Shown here: one piece after another, positions 16,022 to 24,439 of the stretch
Position numbering within the stretch: position 1 is the stretch's first letter
Layout: each line of letters begins with the position of its first letter
DNA from: Bacteroidales bacterium
GTDB taxonomy: Bacteria > Bacteroidota > Bacteroidia > Bacteroidales > UBA932
Assembly: GCA_017962925.1 (NCBI GenBank)
Contig: JAGCUK010000036.1
Coordinates: forward strand, 1 to 61,510
Length of the DNA stretch: 61,510 bases
Direction: 5' to 3'
Notes under the pieces: generated by a model
What the model saw: the letters and a program-made list of their open reading frames with translations, nothing else
Told to the model about the DNA's origin: nothing
The model's database searches: none
Program-made: the position numbers and the translations under genes

Positions 16022-17088
16022 TGGCCGAGCCCCTGTCATTCCGCCGCAGAATTGCACTTAACATCACCGAGAAGGTCAAGCAGAACCTTGTGCGGGAGCA
16101 TCCGCTCAGGCAACTGTTCTGGGAATGCACCTTGCGCTGCAACCTGGCCTGTCGCCACTGTGGAAGCGACTGCAGGCAGATTTCCGCCATCAAGGACATG
16201 CCAAAGGAGGATTTCGGCCGCGTGCTGGACAGTGTTGCCGCAGTCACCGATTCCCATAAAGTGATGATCAACATCACCGGCGGAGAGCCCCTCTGCCGCC
16301 CCGACCTGGAGGAATGCGGCCGGATGATCTACGAAAAAGAATTCCCCTGGGGGATGGTCACCAACGGTCTTGCCCTTACTCCCCAACGTTACGAGAAACT
16401 CCTCCGGAGCGGCCTCAGGGCGATGACCATCAGTCTGGATGGCATAGGAGAGACCCACGATTGGATGCGCGGGCACAAGGGCTCTTTCGAGAAAGCCGCA
16501 GCCGCCATCAAAATGGTGATAGATTCCGGGGAGATCGCTTTCGACGTGGTTACCTGCGTGAACAAGCGCAGCTACGCTCAACTCGCTGATATAAAGGAAT
16601 TTCTAATCAGCCTCGGGCTCAAGGAATGGCGTCTCTTCACGGTATTCCCCGTCGGACGCGCCGCACAGGACCCCGAGCTCCAACTCTCCAACGAAGAATT
16701 CCGCGGCTTGATGGAATTCATCAAGGCCACCCGCAAGGAGGGTCGCATAATGGCTGAATACGGCTGCGAAGGTTTCCTGGGCAACTACGAAGGAGAGGTG
16801 CGCAGCCATTTCTATTCATGCCAGGCCGGCATCACGGTGGGATCTGTCCTCGCCGACGGAAGCATCTCCGCCTGCCCCAGCATCCGCTCCGACTTCCATC
16901 AGGGGAACATCTATCAGGACGACTTCATGGAAGTCTGGAACACCCGTTTCCAACCCTTCCGGGACCGCTCCTGGATGCATAAAGACCAGTGCGCCTCCTG
17001 CAAGGTCTGGAAATACTGCCAGGGCAACGGCATGCATCTGCGCGACGCCGACGGCAAACTCATCCTCTGTCATTACTCGAAACTATGA
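16021..17088 (+). CDS. Radical SAM/SPASM enzyme of the rSAM/lipoprotein system
   Basis: 355 residues. The radical SAM motif is CNLACRHC (CX3CX2C, residues ~40-47), followed by ITGGEPLCRPD. The C-terminal SPASM domain shows CQAGITVGSVLADGSISACP, then CASCKVWKYCQGN and a final LCHY, giving seven or more ligands for auxiliary clusters. SPASM enzymes typically modify peptides or proteins. It is coupled to the lipoprotein upstream and, by an ATGA overlap, to cstA downstream. The conserved partnership suggests a peptide/protein-modifying or lipoprotein-linked maturation step in the cytoplasm, before lipoprotein export. No product is known to me. Confidence 0.88.
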   Translation: MAEPLSFRRRIALNITEKVKQNLVREHPLRQLFWECTLRCNLACRHCGSDCRQISAIKDMPKEDFGRVLDSVAAVTDSHKVMINITGGEPLCRPDLEECGRMIYEKEFPWGMVTNGLALTPQRYEKLLRSGLRAMTISLDGIGETHDWMRGHKGSFEKAAAAIKMVIDSGEIAFDVVTCVNKRSYAQLADIKEFLISLGLKEWRLFTVFPVGRAAQDPELQLSNEEFRGLMEFIKATRKEGRIMAEYGCEGFLGNYEGEVRSHFYSCQAGITVGSVLADGSISACPSIRSDFHQGNIYQDDFMEVWNTRFQPFRDRSWMHKDQCASCKVWKYCQGNGMHLRDADGKLILCHYSKL

Positions 17089-18539
17089 TATCATTCCTTT
17101 TTTGCATCATCGCCCTGGTTCTGGGCTACACACTTTACGGAAAATTCGTAGACAAAGTCTTCGGATCGGATCCCAAGCGTCCGACTCCCGCTGTCGAAAA
17201 AGCGGACGGGGTGGATTTCATCCCTATGCCCACCTGGAAGGTGTTTATGATACAGTTCTTGAATATCGCAGGAACGGGGCCTATCTTCGGAGCCATAATG
17301 GGCGCGAAGTTCGGTCCCGCCTCCTATTTATGGATAGTGTTGGGGTGCATTTTTGCCGGAGCGGTGCATGATTACCTCACGGGGATGCTTTCCGTACGCC
17401 ACGGCGGAGCGGGCCTGCCGGAACTCGTCGGCAGCTACCTCGGCGGCGGCACCAAAAAAGTGATGCTGGTGTTCTCCCTTCTGCTTCTGCTCCTGGTGGG
17501 AACCGTGTTCGTCTACAGCCCTGCCCTGATTCTGGGAGATATGGCCGGCGACGGTTCCCGAAGCGCCATAATGCTCTGGGTAGCAGTGGTTTTCGTTTAC
17601 TATATCATCGCCACGCTTCTCCCTATCGACAAGATAATCGGAAGGATTTATCCCCTGTTTGCCGCCGCCCTGCTGTTTATGGCAGCCGCGCTGATGATAT
17701 GCCTCTTCGCCAAATGGCCCGCCATTCCCGAACTCTGGGACGGCCTCCAGAACCGCGGACCCTCGATAGGTTTGAATGGCCAAAGCATCTTTCCCTGTCT
17801 CTTCATAACCATAGCCTGCGGAGCAATCAGTGGCTTCCACGCCACCCAGAGCCCGCTTATGGCCCGCTGCATCAAGAATGAGAAGCTGGGGCGTCCGGTG
17901 TTTTACGGGGCGATGATAACCGAAGGACTCGTGGCACTCATCTGGGCTGCCGTTGCATCCTACTTCTTCTTCGACGGAGGTGCGGCGGAAGTCGGTTCGG
18001 ACCTCACCGCAGCGGCTCCTACGGTGGTCACCAAAGTCTCCCGCAGCTGGCTGGGAATACTCGGCGGAGTGCTGGCAATCCTTGGCGTGGTGGCAGCTCC
18101 TATCACCAGCGGCGATACTGCCTTCCGCAGCGCCCGCCTGATAGTCGCAGACTTCCTGAAATTCGACCAGAAACCCATACGCAACCGCCTTGTGATAGCG
18201 GTTCCGCTGTTCATAGCGGCTAGCGCATTGCTTTGGTTCAACGTTGCGAATGCCAACGGATTCAATATCATCTGGCGCTATTTCGGATGGGCCAACCAGA
18301 CACTGGCCGTATTCTCGCTCTGGACTGCGACCGTCTATCTGGTGAAGGCGAAGAAGGGTGCCTGGTATCTGATTTCCCTGCTTCCCGCCGCGTTTATGAC
18401 CTCCGTCTGCCTCACCTTCATCTGTGTAGACAAGACGGGCTTCGGCCTGAACCACGCACTGATACCCTGGCTTGGGGTCGGCACATTCCTGCTTTCTCTG
18501 GCTTTATTCTTCATCTGGCATAAGAAAGTTTGCAAATAA
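17085..18539 (+). CDS. cstA: CstA-family carbon-starvation/pyruvate-type transporter
   Basis: 484 residues from the ATG at 17085, which overlaps the radical SAM stop (ATGA) and yields MISFLFCIIALVLGYTLYG, the usual CstA opening. About 12-14 hydrophobic segments follow. Family marks include GPIFGAIMGAKFGP, HDYLTGMLSVRHGG and FHATQSPLMARC. CstA proteins take up pyruvate or peptides. This one is the short form (~480 residues) and not the ~700-residue enterobacterial form. Its tight coupling to the radical SAM pair may mean it imports a compound related to that system, or may be only operon packing. Confidence 0.92.
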   Translation: MISFLFCIIALVLGYTLYGKFVDKVFGSDPKRPTPAVEKADGVDFIPMPTWKVFMIQFLNIAGTGPIFGAIMGAKFGPASYLWIVLGCIFAGAVHDYLTGMLSVRHGGAGLPELVGSYLGGGTKKVMLVFSLLLLLLVGTVFVYSPALILGDMAGDGSRSAIMLWVAVVFVYYIIATLLPIDKIIGRIYPLFAAALLFMAAALMICLFAKWPAIPELWDGLQNRGPSIGLNGQSIFPCLFITIACGAISGFHATQSPLMARCIKNEKLGRPVFYGAMITEGLVALIWAAVASYFFFDGGAAEVGSDLTAAAPTVVTKVSRSWLGILGGVLAILGVVAAPITSGDTAFRSARLIVADFLKFDQKPIRNRLVIAVPLFIAASALLWFNVANANGFNIIWRYFGWANQTLAVFSLWTATVYLVKAKKGAWYLISLLPAAFMTSVCLTFICVDKTGFGLNHALIPWLGVGTFLLSLALFFIWHKKVCK

Positions 18540-18560
18540 GGAAATCTTTTCTTTAATTTG
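18529..18560 (+). promoter_or_regulatory. Probable promoter of the arginine operon
   Basis: TTTG at 18529-18532, inside the cstA 3' end, is followed after 21 bases by TAATTTG at 18554-18560, one base short of the TAnnTTTG consensus. The predicted start near 18566 leaves a ~205-base leader before the first biosynthetic gene. Confidence 0.5.
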
Positions 18561-18567
18561 CAATCGT

Positions 18568-18615
18568 ATGTCAGCAGTGTATTCGCATAACACCAGCAAA
18601 CGAGCCCGAAGGTAG
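18568..18615 (+). CDS. Candidate arginine leader peptide (15 residues)
   Basis: An ATG only ~8 bases after the -7 box opens the frame MSAVYSHNTSKRARR followed by TAG. Three of the last four codons are arginine (CGA, CGA, AGG), directly ahead of an arginine operon. The Arg codons overlap one strand of a predicted helix (18606-18611 with 18640-18645), as expected for a ribosome-stalling leader. No Shine-Dalgarno is seen, but Bacteroidota rarely need one, and translation may be leaderless. Support is architectural; a short frame could also arise by chance. Confidence 0.5.
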   Translation: MSAVYSHNTSKRARR

Positions 18616-18714
18616 GAGGCGTAGAACCCTCCCAAATATCTTCGGAAATTCTTCATAAATACGATTCCAACAGAATTTCCCTCCAATAATTGCAATTGAC
18701 AATCTCGGTTTGTC
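18606..18714 (+). promoter_or_regulatory. Structured RNA leader with alternative helices
   Basis: CCGAAG (18606-18611) pairs with CTTCGG (18640-18645), enclosing GGAGG (18615-18619)/CCTCC (18628-18632). GGAAATTC (18644-18651) is a perfect complement of GAATTTCC (18673-18680) and shares two bases with the CTTCGG strand, so the two helices are mutually exclusive. A second CCTCC at 18680-18684 could also capture GGAGG. A last hairpin is GACAA (18698-18702)/TTGTC (18710-18714). No U-run follows, so an ordinary intrinsic attenuator is not evident. The rest of 18540-18771 holds nothing else I recognise. Confidence 0.5.
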
Positions 18715-18771
18715 TTGCCATTAGGGATATTACGTATCCGGCCCGACAACCGCAGCCAGATAAAACAAACA

Positions 18772-19332
18772 ATGGAAATCAATGTATTTGTGGCTGACCA
18801 AAGCCATTTAAAGTACGCAGAAGACATCTGCAACGAAATTTATCTTTCATCACTCGAACGCAAAACCGGTATCGCAAAGCGTACCCCTGAGTATATCCAG
18901 GAGAAGATGCTCGCTGGAAAAGCGGTCATAGCCATCACCGAAGACGGAGAATTCGCGGGCTTTTCTTACATCGAAAGCTGGGGTGGCAAGAGTTTCGTGG
19001 CCAATTCCGGTCTTATTGTAGCCCACAAAGTCCGTGGGCAGGGCTTGGCGAAACGCATCAAGGAGCAGACTTTCATCCTCTCACGCACCCTCTTCCCCGA
19101 AGCCAAGATTTTCTCAATAACCACCGGGGCGGCCGTGATGAAGATGAACTATGAATTCGGATTCCGTCCGGTGCCCTTTGCAGAGCTGACCGACGATCCC
19201 GAATTCTGGAAAGGCTGCGAGGGTTGCCGGAATTTCGATATCCTTACCCGCAATGAGTACAGGCTATGCCTCTGCACTGGGCTTCTGTACGATCCTGAAG
19301 AACATTTGGAAATACATCATCCCGGAGAATAA
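18772..19332 (+). CDS. GNAT-family N-acyltransferase of the arginine operon
   Basis: 186 residues from the ATG at 18772 (an upstream in-frame ATG at 18715 lies within the structured leader). The GNAT acyl-CoA site is VRGQGLAKRI (residues ~92-101). The C-terminus is cysteine-rich (KGCEGCRNF, LCLCTG). As the first gene before argG, it is the best candidate for the step that N-acylates glutamate, which is otherwise missing here. Bacteroides use N-succinylated intermediates, so the donor could be succinyl-CoA or acetyl-CoA. The stop shares one base with the argG start (TAATG). Confidence 0.75.
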   Translation: MEINVFVADQSHLKYAEDICNEIYLSSLERKTGIAKRTPEYIQEKMLAGKAVIAITEDGEFAGFSYIESWGGKSFVANSGLIVAHKVRGQGLAKRIKEQTFILSRTLFPEAKIFSITTGAAVMKMNYEFGFRPVPFAELTDDPEFWKGCEGCRNFDILTRNEYRLCLCTGLLYDPEEHLEIHHPGE

Positions 19333-20534
19333 TGAAAAAAGTAGTTGTTGCATATAGCGGAGGGCTGGACACCTCCTACACGGTAATGTATCTCGCCAAG
19401 GAAAAGGGATACGAGGTTTATGCCGCCTGCGCCAATACAGGAGGTTTTTCCGACGCGCAGTTGAAGCAAAATGAAGAAAACGCCTACAAGTTGGGCGCAA
19501 AGAAATATGTCACTCTGGACGTAACCGCCGATTATTACGACAAGAGCCTGAGATATATGGTATACGGGAATGTGCTCCGCAACGGCACCTATCCCATATC
19601 CGTATCATCGGAACGCATCTTCCAGGGCATTGCTATCGCCAAATATGCCAAGCAGATATGGGCTGATGCCATCTCGCACGGCTCTACCGGTGCCGGCAAC
19701 GACCAGGTCCGTTTCGACATGACCTTCCTGGTGATGTGCCCGGAGATGGAGATCATCACCCTCACCCGCGACGGCAACATCTCCCGCAAGGAAGAGGTGG
19801 ATTATCTTAACAAGCATGGCTTCAATGCCGATTTCGCCAAGCTCAAGTACTCCTACAACGTGGGAATATGGGGCACCTCCATCTGCGGAGGAGAAATCCT
19901 CGACTCGAAGCAGGGGCTGCCCGAAAGCGCCTATCTGAAGCAAATTACCAAGACAGGGGCCGAGATCCTTTCGCTAGGTTTCAGCAAGGGAGAACTTTGC
20001 ACGGTGAACGGGAAGGCCTACGAAGATAAGATCCAGGCTATCAAGGCTGTAGAAGAGATCGGCGCAGCCTATGGAATCGGCCGCGACATGCATGTCGGGG
20101 ATACAATAATCGGCATCAAGGGACGTGTAGGTTTCGAGGCCGCCGCCCCCATGCTTATAATCGCAGCCCATAAGTTCCTCGAGAAATTCACGCTCAGCAA
20201 GTGGCAGCAGTACTGGAAAGACCAAGTGGCCAACTGGTACGGCATGTTCCTTCACGAGAGCCAGTATCTCGAACCCGTCATGAGAGACATCGAGGCCATG
20301 CTGGAAAGCAGCCAGAGAAATGTGAATGGTACCGTTACGCTGGAACTCCGTCCATGGTCGTTCTCTACGGTGGGGGTTGACTCCCCCGACGACCTCGTCG
20401 CATCCAAACTGGGGGAATATGGTGAGAGTCAGAAGGGCTGGACCGCAGAAGAGGCTAAAGGCTTCATAAAGCTTCTGTCAACACCGCTTAGAGTGTATTA
20501 CGGAGTACATCAAGAAGAATTCGAAAATGATTAA
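19332..20534 (+). CDS. argG: Argininosuccinate synthase
   Basis: 400 residues, the usual length. The ATP-pyrophosphatase P-loop is VVAYSGGLDTSYT at residues 4-16. It joins citrulline and aspartate with ATP to give argininosuccinate in the cytoplasm. It is second in the operon, coupled to the GNAT gene and overlapping argC by eight bases. No irregularity seen. Confidence 0.97.
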   Translation: MKKVVVAYSGGLDTSYTVMYLAKEKGYEVYAACANTGGFSDAQLKQNEENAYKLGAKKYVTLDVTADYYDKSLRYMVYGNVLRNGTYPISVSSERIFQGIAIAKYAKQIWADAISHGSTGAGNDQVRFDMTFLVMCPEMEIITLTRDGNISRKEEVDYLNKHGFNADFAKLKYSYNVGIWGTSICGGEILDSKQGLPESAYLKQITKTGAEILSLGFSKGELCTVNGKAYEDKIQAIKAVEEIGAAYGIGRDMHVGDTIIGIKGRVGFEAAAPMLIIAAHKFLEKFTLSKWQQYWKDQVANWYGMFLHESQYLEPVMRDIEAMLESSQRNVNGTVTLELRPWSFSTVGVDSPDDLVASKLGEYGESQKGWTAEEAKGFIKLLSTPLRVYYGVHQEEFEND

Positions 20535-21489
20535 GGCAGGCATTATAGGCGGTGCCGGATACACGGCCGGAGAACTCATCCGCATCCTGGTGAATCACCC
20601 GGAAGTGGAACTGGGTTTCGTGCATTCGGAGAGCAGTGCGGGAAAGAAGCTATACGAGGTGCACGAAGGTCTGCTGGGAGATACCGGGATGTGCTTTTCC
20701 AGTGAGGCCGACCTTTCCGCGATCGATGTGCTCTTCCTTTGCTCCGCGCATGGGAAAAGTCAGGAATTCTGGGCATCGCACCCTTGCCCCGGGACACTTA
20801 AGGTCGTGGATCTGGCCCAGGATTTCAGGGATGAGAGCGATGGCTATGTGTATGGCCTTCCCGAATGGCAGAGAGACAAGATCTCGAAGTCCTCGAAAGT
20901 TGCCAATCCAGGATGCTTCGCCACTGCCATACAGCTGGGGCTGCTTCCCCTGGCAGCCAACGGGTTGCTTTCCGGCGACGTTGCCATCACTGCCATCACC
21001 GGCTCTACGGGTGCAGGGGTGAAGCCCGCCGCTACCACCCATTTCAGCTGGAGGAACGACAATATCTCTACATATAAGGTATTCACTCACCAGCATCTCA
21101 CCGAAATCAAGCGGAATATCGGGCTGATCCAGCCCGGTTGCGACGCCTCATTGAATTTTGTGCCTATGCGCGGCGATTTTGCCAGAGGTATCTTTGCAAG
21201 CATCACTCTGGACTGCCCCCTGGAAGAGCAGGCCGCCGTCGATCTTTTCAAGAACTATTATGCGGGTGCCGCCTTCACCTTTGTCAGCGACACTCCGGTC
21301 GATCTGAAACAGGTCGTAAACACAAACAAATGCATAGTCGCCCTTGAAAAACATGGCAACAAACTGGTAGTGAGCTCGGTTATAGACAATCTACTTAAAG
21401 GCGCATCCGGACAGGCTGTGCAGAATATGAATCTTATTTTTGGACTCCCGGAAAAATCCGGCCTGAAGCTGAAGGCATCAGCATTCTGA
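20527..21489 (+). CDS. argC: N-acyl-glutamyl-phosphate reductase
   Basis: 320 residues. The NADP-binding start is IKAGIIGGAGYTAGELIRIL and the catalytic cysteine is in NPGCFATAIQLGLLP. It reduces N-acetyl- (or N-succinyl-) glutamyl phosphate to the semialdehyde. This is the short ArgC form usual in Bacteroidota. It overlaps argG by eight bases and precedes argD by three. Confidence 0.96.
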   Translation: MIKAGIIGGAGYTAGELIRILVNHPEVELGFVHSESSAGKKLYEVHEGLLGDTGMCFSSEADLSAIDVLFLCSAHGKSQEFWASHPCPGTLKVVDLAQDFRDESDGYVYGLPEWQRDKISKSSKVANPGCFATAIQLGLLPLAANGLLSGDVAITAITGSTGAGVKPAATTHFSWRNDNISTYKVFTHQHLTEIKRNIGLIQPGCDASLNFVPMRGDFARGIFASITLDCPLEEQAAVDLFKNYYAGAAFTFVSDTPVDLKQVVNTNKCIVALEKHGNKLVVSSVIDNLLKGASGQAVQNMNLIFGLPEKSGLKLKASAF

Positions 21490-21492
21490 TCC

Positions 21493-22617
21493 ATGGAACT
21501 GTTCGACGTTTATTCCCTTTTCGATGTCATCCCCGTCAAGGCCTCTGGCTGCAGGATATGGGACGACAAGGGCACCGAATACCTCGACCTGTACGGCGGG
21601 CATGCAGTGATTTCAATAGGTCACTCGCATCCTGCGTACATCAAGGCCTTGACAGACCAGATCAACAAGATAGGGTTCTATTCCAATAGCGTGGTTAATC
21701 CCCTTCAACAGGAACTCGCACACAAGCTGGGAGAGGTCTCCGGCTACGAAGACTATTCCCTGTTCCTGGACAACAGCGGTGCCGAGTCCAATGAGAATGC
21801 AGTAAAACTGGCCTCCTTCCATACAGGAAAAGACAGGGCCATCGCGTTCCGCAAGAGCTTCCACGGCCGCACTTCCGGTGCGGTTGCCCTAACCGACAAC
21901 CCCGCCATCGTCTCCCCTTTCAATTCGCATCATAAAGTCACTTTCTGCGAGTTGGGAGATCTGGAAGGTGTGGAGAAGGAACTCTCTACCGGCGACGTGG
22001 CTGCCGTCATCATCGAAGGGATTCAAGGCTGCGGAGGCATCAATCTGCCTTCGAGCAGCTTCTTAACAGGCCTTTCCGGGCTATGCCGCAAGCACGGCGC
22101 CGTGCTTATCCTCGATGAGGTACAAAGCGGATATGGCCGCACCGGCAAGTTCTTCGCCCATCAGTGGGCCGGGATCAAAGCAGACATAATCACTATGGGA
22201 AAAGGCATAGCCAATGGTTTTCCCTGCGGCGGAATACTCATTTCCCCAGAATTCAAGGCGGTCAAAGGAATGCTCGGCACCACCTTTGGAGGGAATTATC
22301 TTGCCATGTCTGCAGCCATCGCCGTGCTGGACGTAATGGAAAAGGAGAAGCTTGTGCAGAATGCCGCGGAAGTAGGAGAATACCTTCAAGCTTGCATACC
22401 GTCCGACCCAAGGATAAAGGATGTCCGCGGGCGTGGTCTGATGATAGGGTTGGAGTTCAATGTGGGGATTGCCTCTATCGGCAATAGCCTGCTCCACGAC
22501 AAACACATCTTCACCGGAGTGGCCGGAAAGAATATGATAAGGCTGCTTCCGCCCCTCTGTCTGAGTAAGGCAGAAGCGGGAGAATTCATCTCGGCGTTCA
22601 AGGAGGTTCTCGCATGA
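21493..22617 (+). CDS. argD: N-acyl-ornithine aminotransferase
   Basis: 374 residues, a class-III PLP aminotransferase. The PLP lysine lies in TMGKGIANGFPCGG, and LILDEVQSGYGRTGKF carries the conserved Asp. It converts the acylated semialdehyde to N-acyl-ornithine with glutamate. Whether it prefers acetyl or succinyl groups cannot be decided here. It overlaps argB by four bases. Confidence 0.95.
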   Translation: MELFDVYSLFDVIPVKASGCRIWDDKGTEYLDLYGGHAVISIGHSHPAYIKALTDQINKIGFYSNSVVNPLQQELAHKLGEVSGYEDYSLFLDNSGAESNENAVKLASFHTGKDRAIAFRKSFHGRTSGAVALTDNPAIVSPFNSHHKVTFCELGDLEGVEKELSTGDVAAVIIEGIQGCGGINLPSSSFLTGLSGLCRKHGAVLILDEVQSGYGRTGKFFAHQWAGIKADIITMGKGIANGFPCGGILISPEFKAVKGMLGTTFGGNYLAMSAAIAVLDVMEKEKLVQNAAEVGEYLQACIPSDPRIKDVRGRGLMIGLEFNVGIASIGNSLLHDKHIFTGVAGKNMIRLLPPLCLSKAEAGEFISAFKEVLA

Positions 22618-23354
22618 AAGATCTGATTATCAGCAAGATAGGTGGCAATATCGCAGAATCCCCCGAGAAACTTGAGGCATTCTGCAAGGAGTTCGCTGCC
22701 GCCCCTTCCCCGAAAATCCTGATTCACGGGGGCGGGGTGCTTGCAAGTGATATTCAGAAGAAGTTCGGCATCGCTCCGAACATGATCGACGGCCGCAGGG
22801 TCACTGACGCGGAAACCCTCCGTATCACAGTGATGGCTTATGCGGGATGGTGCAACAAGAATATCGTTGCCACCCTGCGCAAATACGCTTGCAACGCCAT
22901 AGGCCTCGCCGGCTGCGACGCATCCGTCATACAAGCCCCTAAAAGAGCCCCCCTGAACGGCATTGACTACGGATTCGTGGGGGATGTGAGCCCCGCCTGC
23001 GTAAATACGGCCGTGTTGGAATCCCTGCTCTCTACCGGGCTCGTGCCGGTATTATGTTCCATAGTTCACGATGGCAACGGTCAGTTGCTGAACACCAACG
23101 CAGACACTGTTGCCTCCAGCGTTGCAGCAGCGATGAATGCCTCGCTGAATTGCGTTTTCGAATTTGCCGGAGTGCTGCTGGACCAGAACGACCCTTCCAG
23201 CCTAATCGGCGAGCTCAGCTACGATGATTTCAAGGCCCTGCAGGCCGCCGGGAAGATTTCCGGAGGGATGATCCCAAAGCTGGAAAACGGTTTCAAAGCG
23301 CTTTCACAGGGCGCCGCATCCGTCAACATAGGAAAGACCATACTTAAGATATGA
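22614..23354 (+). CDS. argB: N-acyl-glutamate kinase
   Basis: 246 residues, an amino-acid kinase fold. The N-terminal SKIGGNIAE and KILIHGGG are the phosphate-binding glycine motifs, and the AGKISGGMIPKLENGF segment near the C-terminus is characteristic. It phosphorylates N-acetyl- or N-succinyl-glutamate, normally the regulated step. There is no N-terminal extension of the arginine-sensitive hexameric type, so strong feedback inhibition is less likely. It overlaps both neighbours by four bases. Confidence 0.95.
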   Translation: MKDLIISKIGGNIAESPEKLEAFCKEFAAAPSPKILIHGGGVLASDIQKKFGIAPNMIDGRRVTDAETLRITVMAYAGWCNKNIVATLRKYACNAIGLAGCDASVIQAPKRAPLNGIDYGFVGDVSPACVNTAVLESLLSTGLVPVLCSIVHDGNGQLLNTNADTVASSVAAAMNASLNCVFEFAGVLLDQNDPSSLIGELSYDDFKALQAAGKISGGMIPKLENGFKALSQGAASVNIGKTILKI

Positions 23355-24439
23355 ACTGCGAATTCTATATTAATCTCCTGCGCGGCATGGTAGGCATCCC
23401 ATCCCCTTCCTGCAAAGAGGATGGAGTATCCGCCAGAATCAGCTCCGCCCTGGATGAACTGGGCGTCAGGCACGAGATCCTGCGCGGGAACATTGTAGCA
23501 ATAAACGAGGGTTGGGACGCATCCAAGCCCACTTTGGCCCTGGATGCCCACATCGATACCGTGGCTCCCAACAACGGCTATACCAGAGACCCCTACGATT
23601 CCGGGGACGATCAGGCAATTGTCTATGGGCTCGGATCTAATGACGACGGCGGCTCCGTGGTCAGCATGATAGCAGCCTTCCGGCACTTCTACAAAGAGCA
23701 GATTCCCATCAATCTGATGCTGGTGCTCACGGTAGAGGAGGAAATATCGGGCCCGAACGGCGCAGAATGGCTCTATGGGGGCAACGGTCCTTTCGGGAAA
23801 GGCAAGCCCTACCCCATGCCTGACTGGGTGATAGTAGGAGAACCCACGAAGATGTGCGCCGCCACCAGCGAAAGAGGCCTTCTAGTTCTCGACGGCCTGG
23901 CAGAAGGAGTCAGTGCCCATGCAGCACGCGGTGGTGGAGAAAACGCCCTTTACAAGGCTCTGGAAGATATCACGGCCCTTCGCAACTACAACTTCGACCG
24001 CGTCTCTCCCAAGATGGGGAAGGTCCATCTGAACGTTACACAGATACAAGCCGGCACCGCCCACAACGTGATTCCCGACCGCTGCTCCTTCGTGGTGGAC
24101 ATCCGCCCAACGGAGCTCTACACGTGCGAGGAAATAGTAGAGGAGTTGCAGGTCATCTGCAAAAGCAAGCTCACTCCCAGGAACCTGTCTCACCGGTCTT
24201 CCGCAACCCGCGACGGTTCTCCCCTCATGAAGACGGTCGAGGCACTGGACATTCCTGCATTTACTTCTCCCACCACATCCAACTGGATGGTCATCGGCTG
24301 CGATGCCATCAAAATGGGGCCGGGAGACTCTGAACGCTCCCACAGAGCAGACGAATACATAACCCACAGCGAAATCGAAGGTGCTGTGGATACTTACATC
24401 GACTTTATCCGTACTTTTTATGGCAACTCTTTGGAATAA
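23351..24439 (+). CDS. argE: M20-family deacylase of arginine synthesis (ArgE-like)
   Basis: 362 residues of the M20/ArgE/DapE metallopeptidase family. Zinc ligands are visible in LDAHIDTV, GLGSNDDGG and TVEEEISG. It removes the N-acyl group. In Bacteroidota the transcarbamylase works on N-succinyl-ornithine, so the likely substrate is N-acyl-citrulline and not N-acetyl-ornithine; this placement between argB and argH fits. Its 3' end overlaps the argH start by 20 bases. Confidence 0.88.
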   Translation: MNCEFYINLLRGMVGIPSPSCKEDGVSARISSALDELGVRHEILRGNIVAINEGWDASKPTLALDAHIDTVAPNNGYTRDPYDSGDDQAIVYGLGSNDDGGSVVSMIAAFRHFYKEQIPINLMLVLTVEEEISGPNGAEWLYGGNGPFGKGKPYPMPDWVIVGEPTKMCAATSERGLLVLDGLAEGVSAHAARGGGENALYKALEDITALRNYNFDRVSPKMGKVHLNVTQIQAGTAHNVIPDRCSFVVDIRPTELYTCEEIVEELQVICKSKLTPRNLSHRSSATRDGSPLMKTVEALDIPAFTSPTTSNWMVIGCDAIKMGPGDSERSHRADEYITHSEIEGAVDTYIDFIRTFYGNSLE

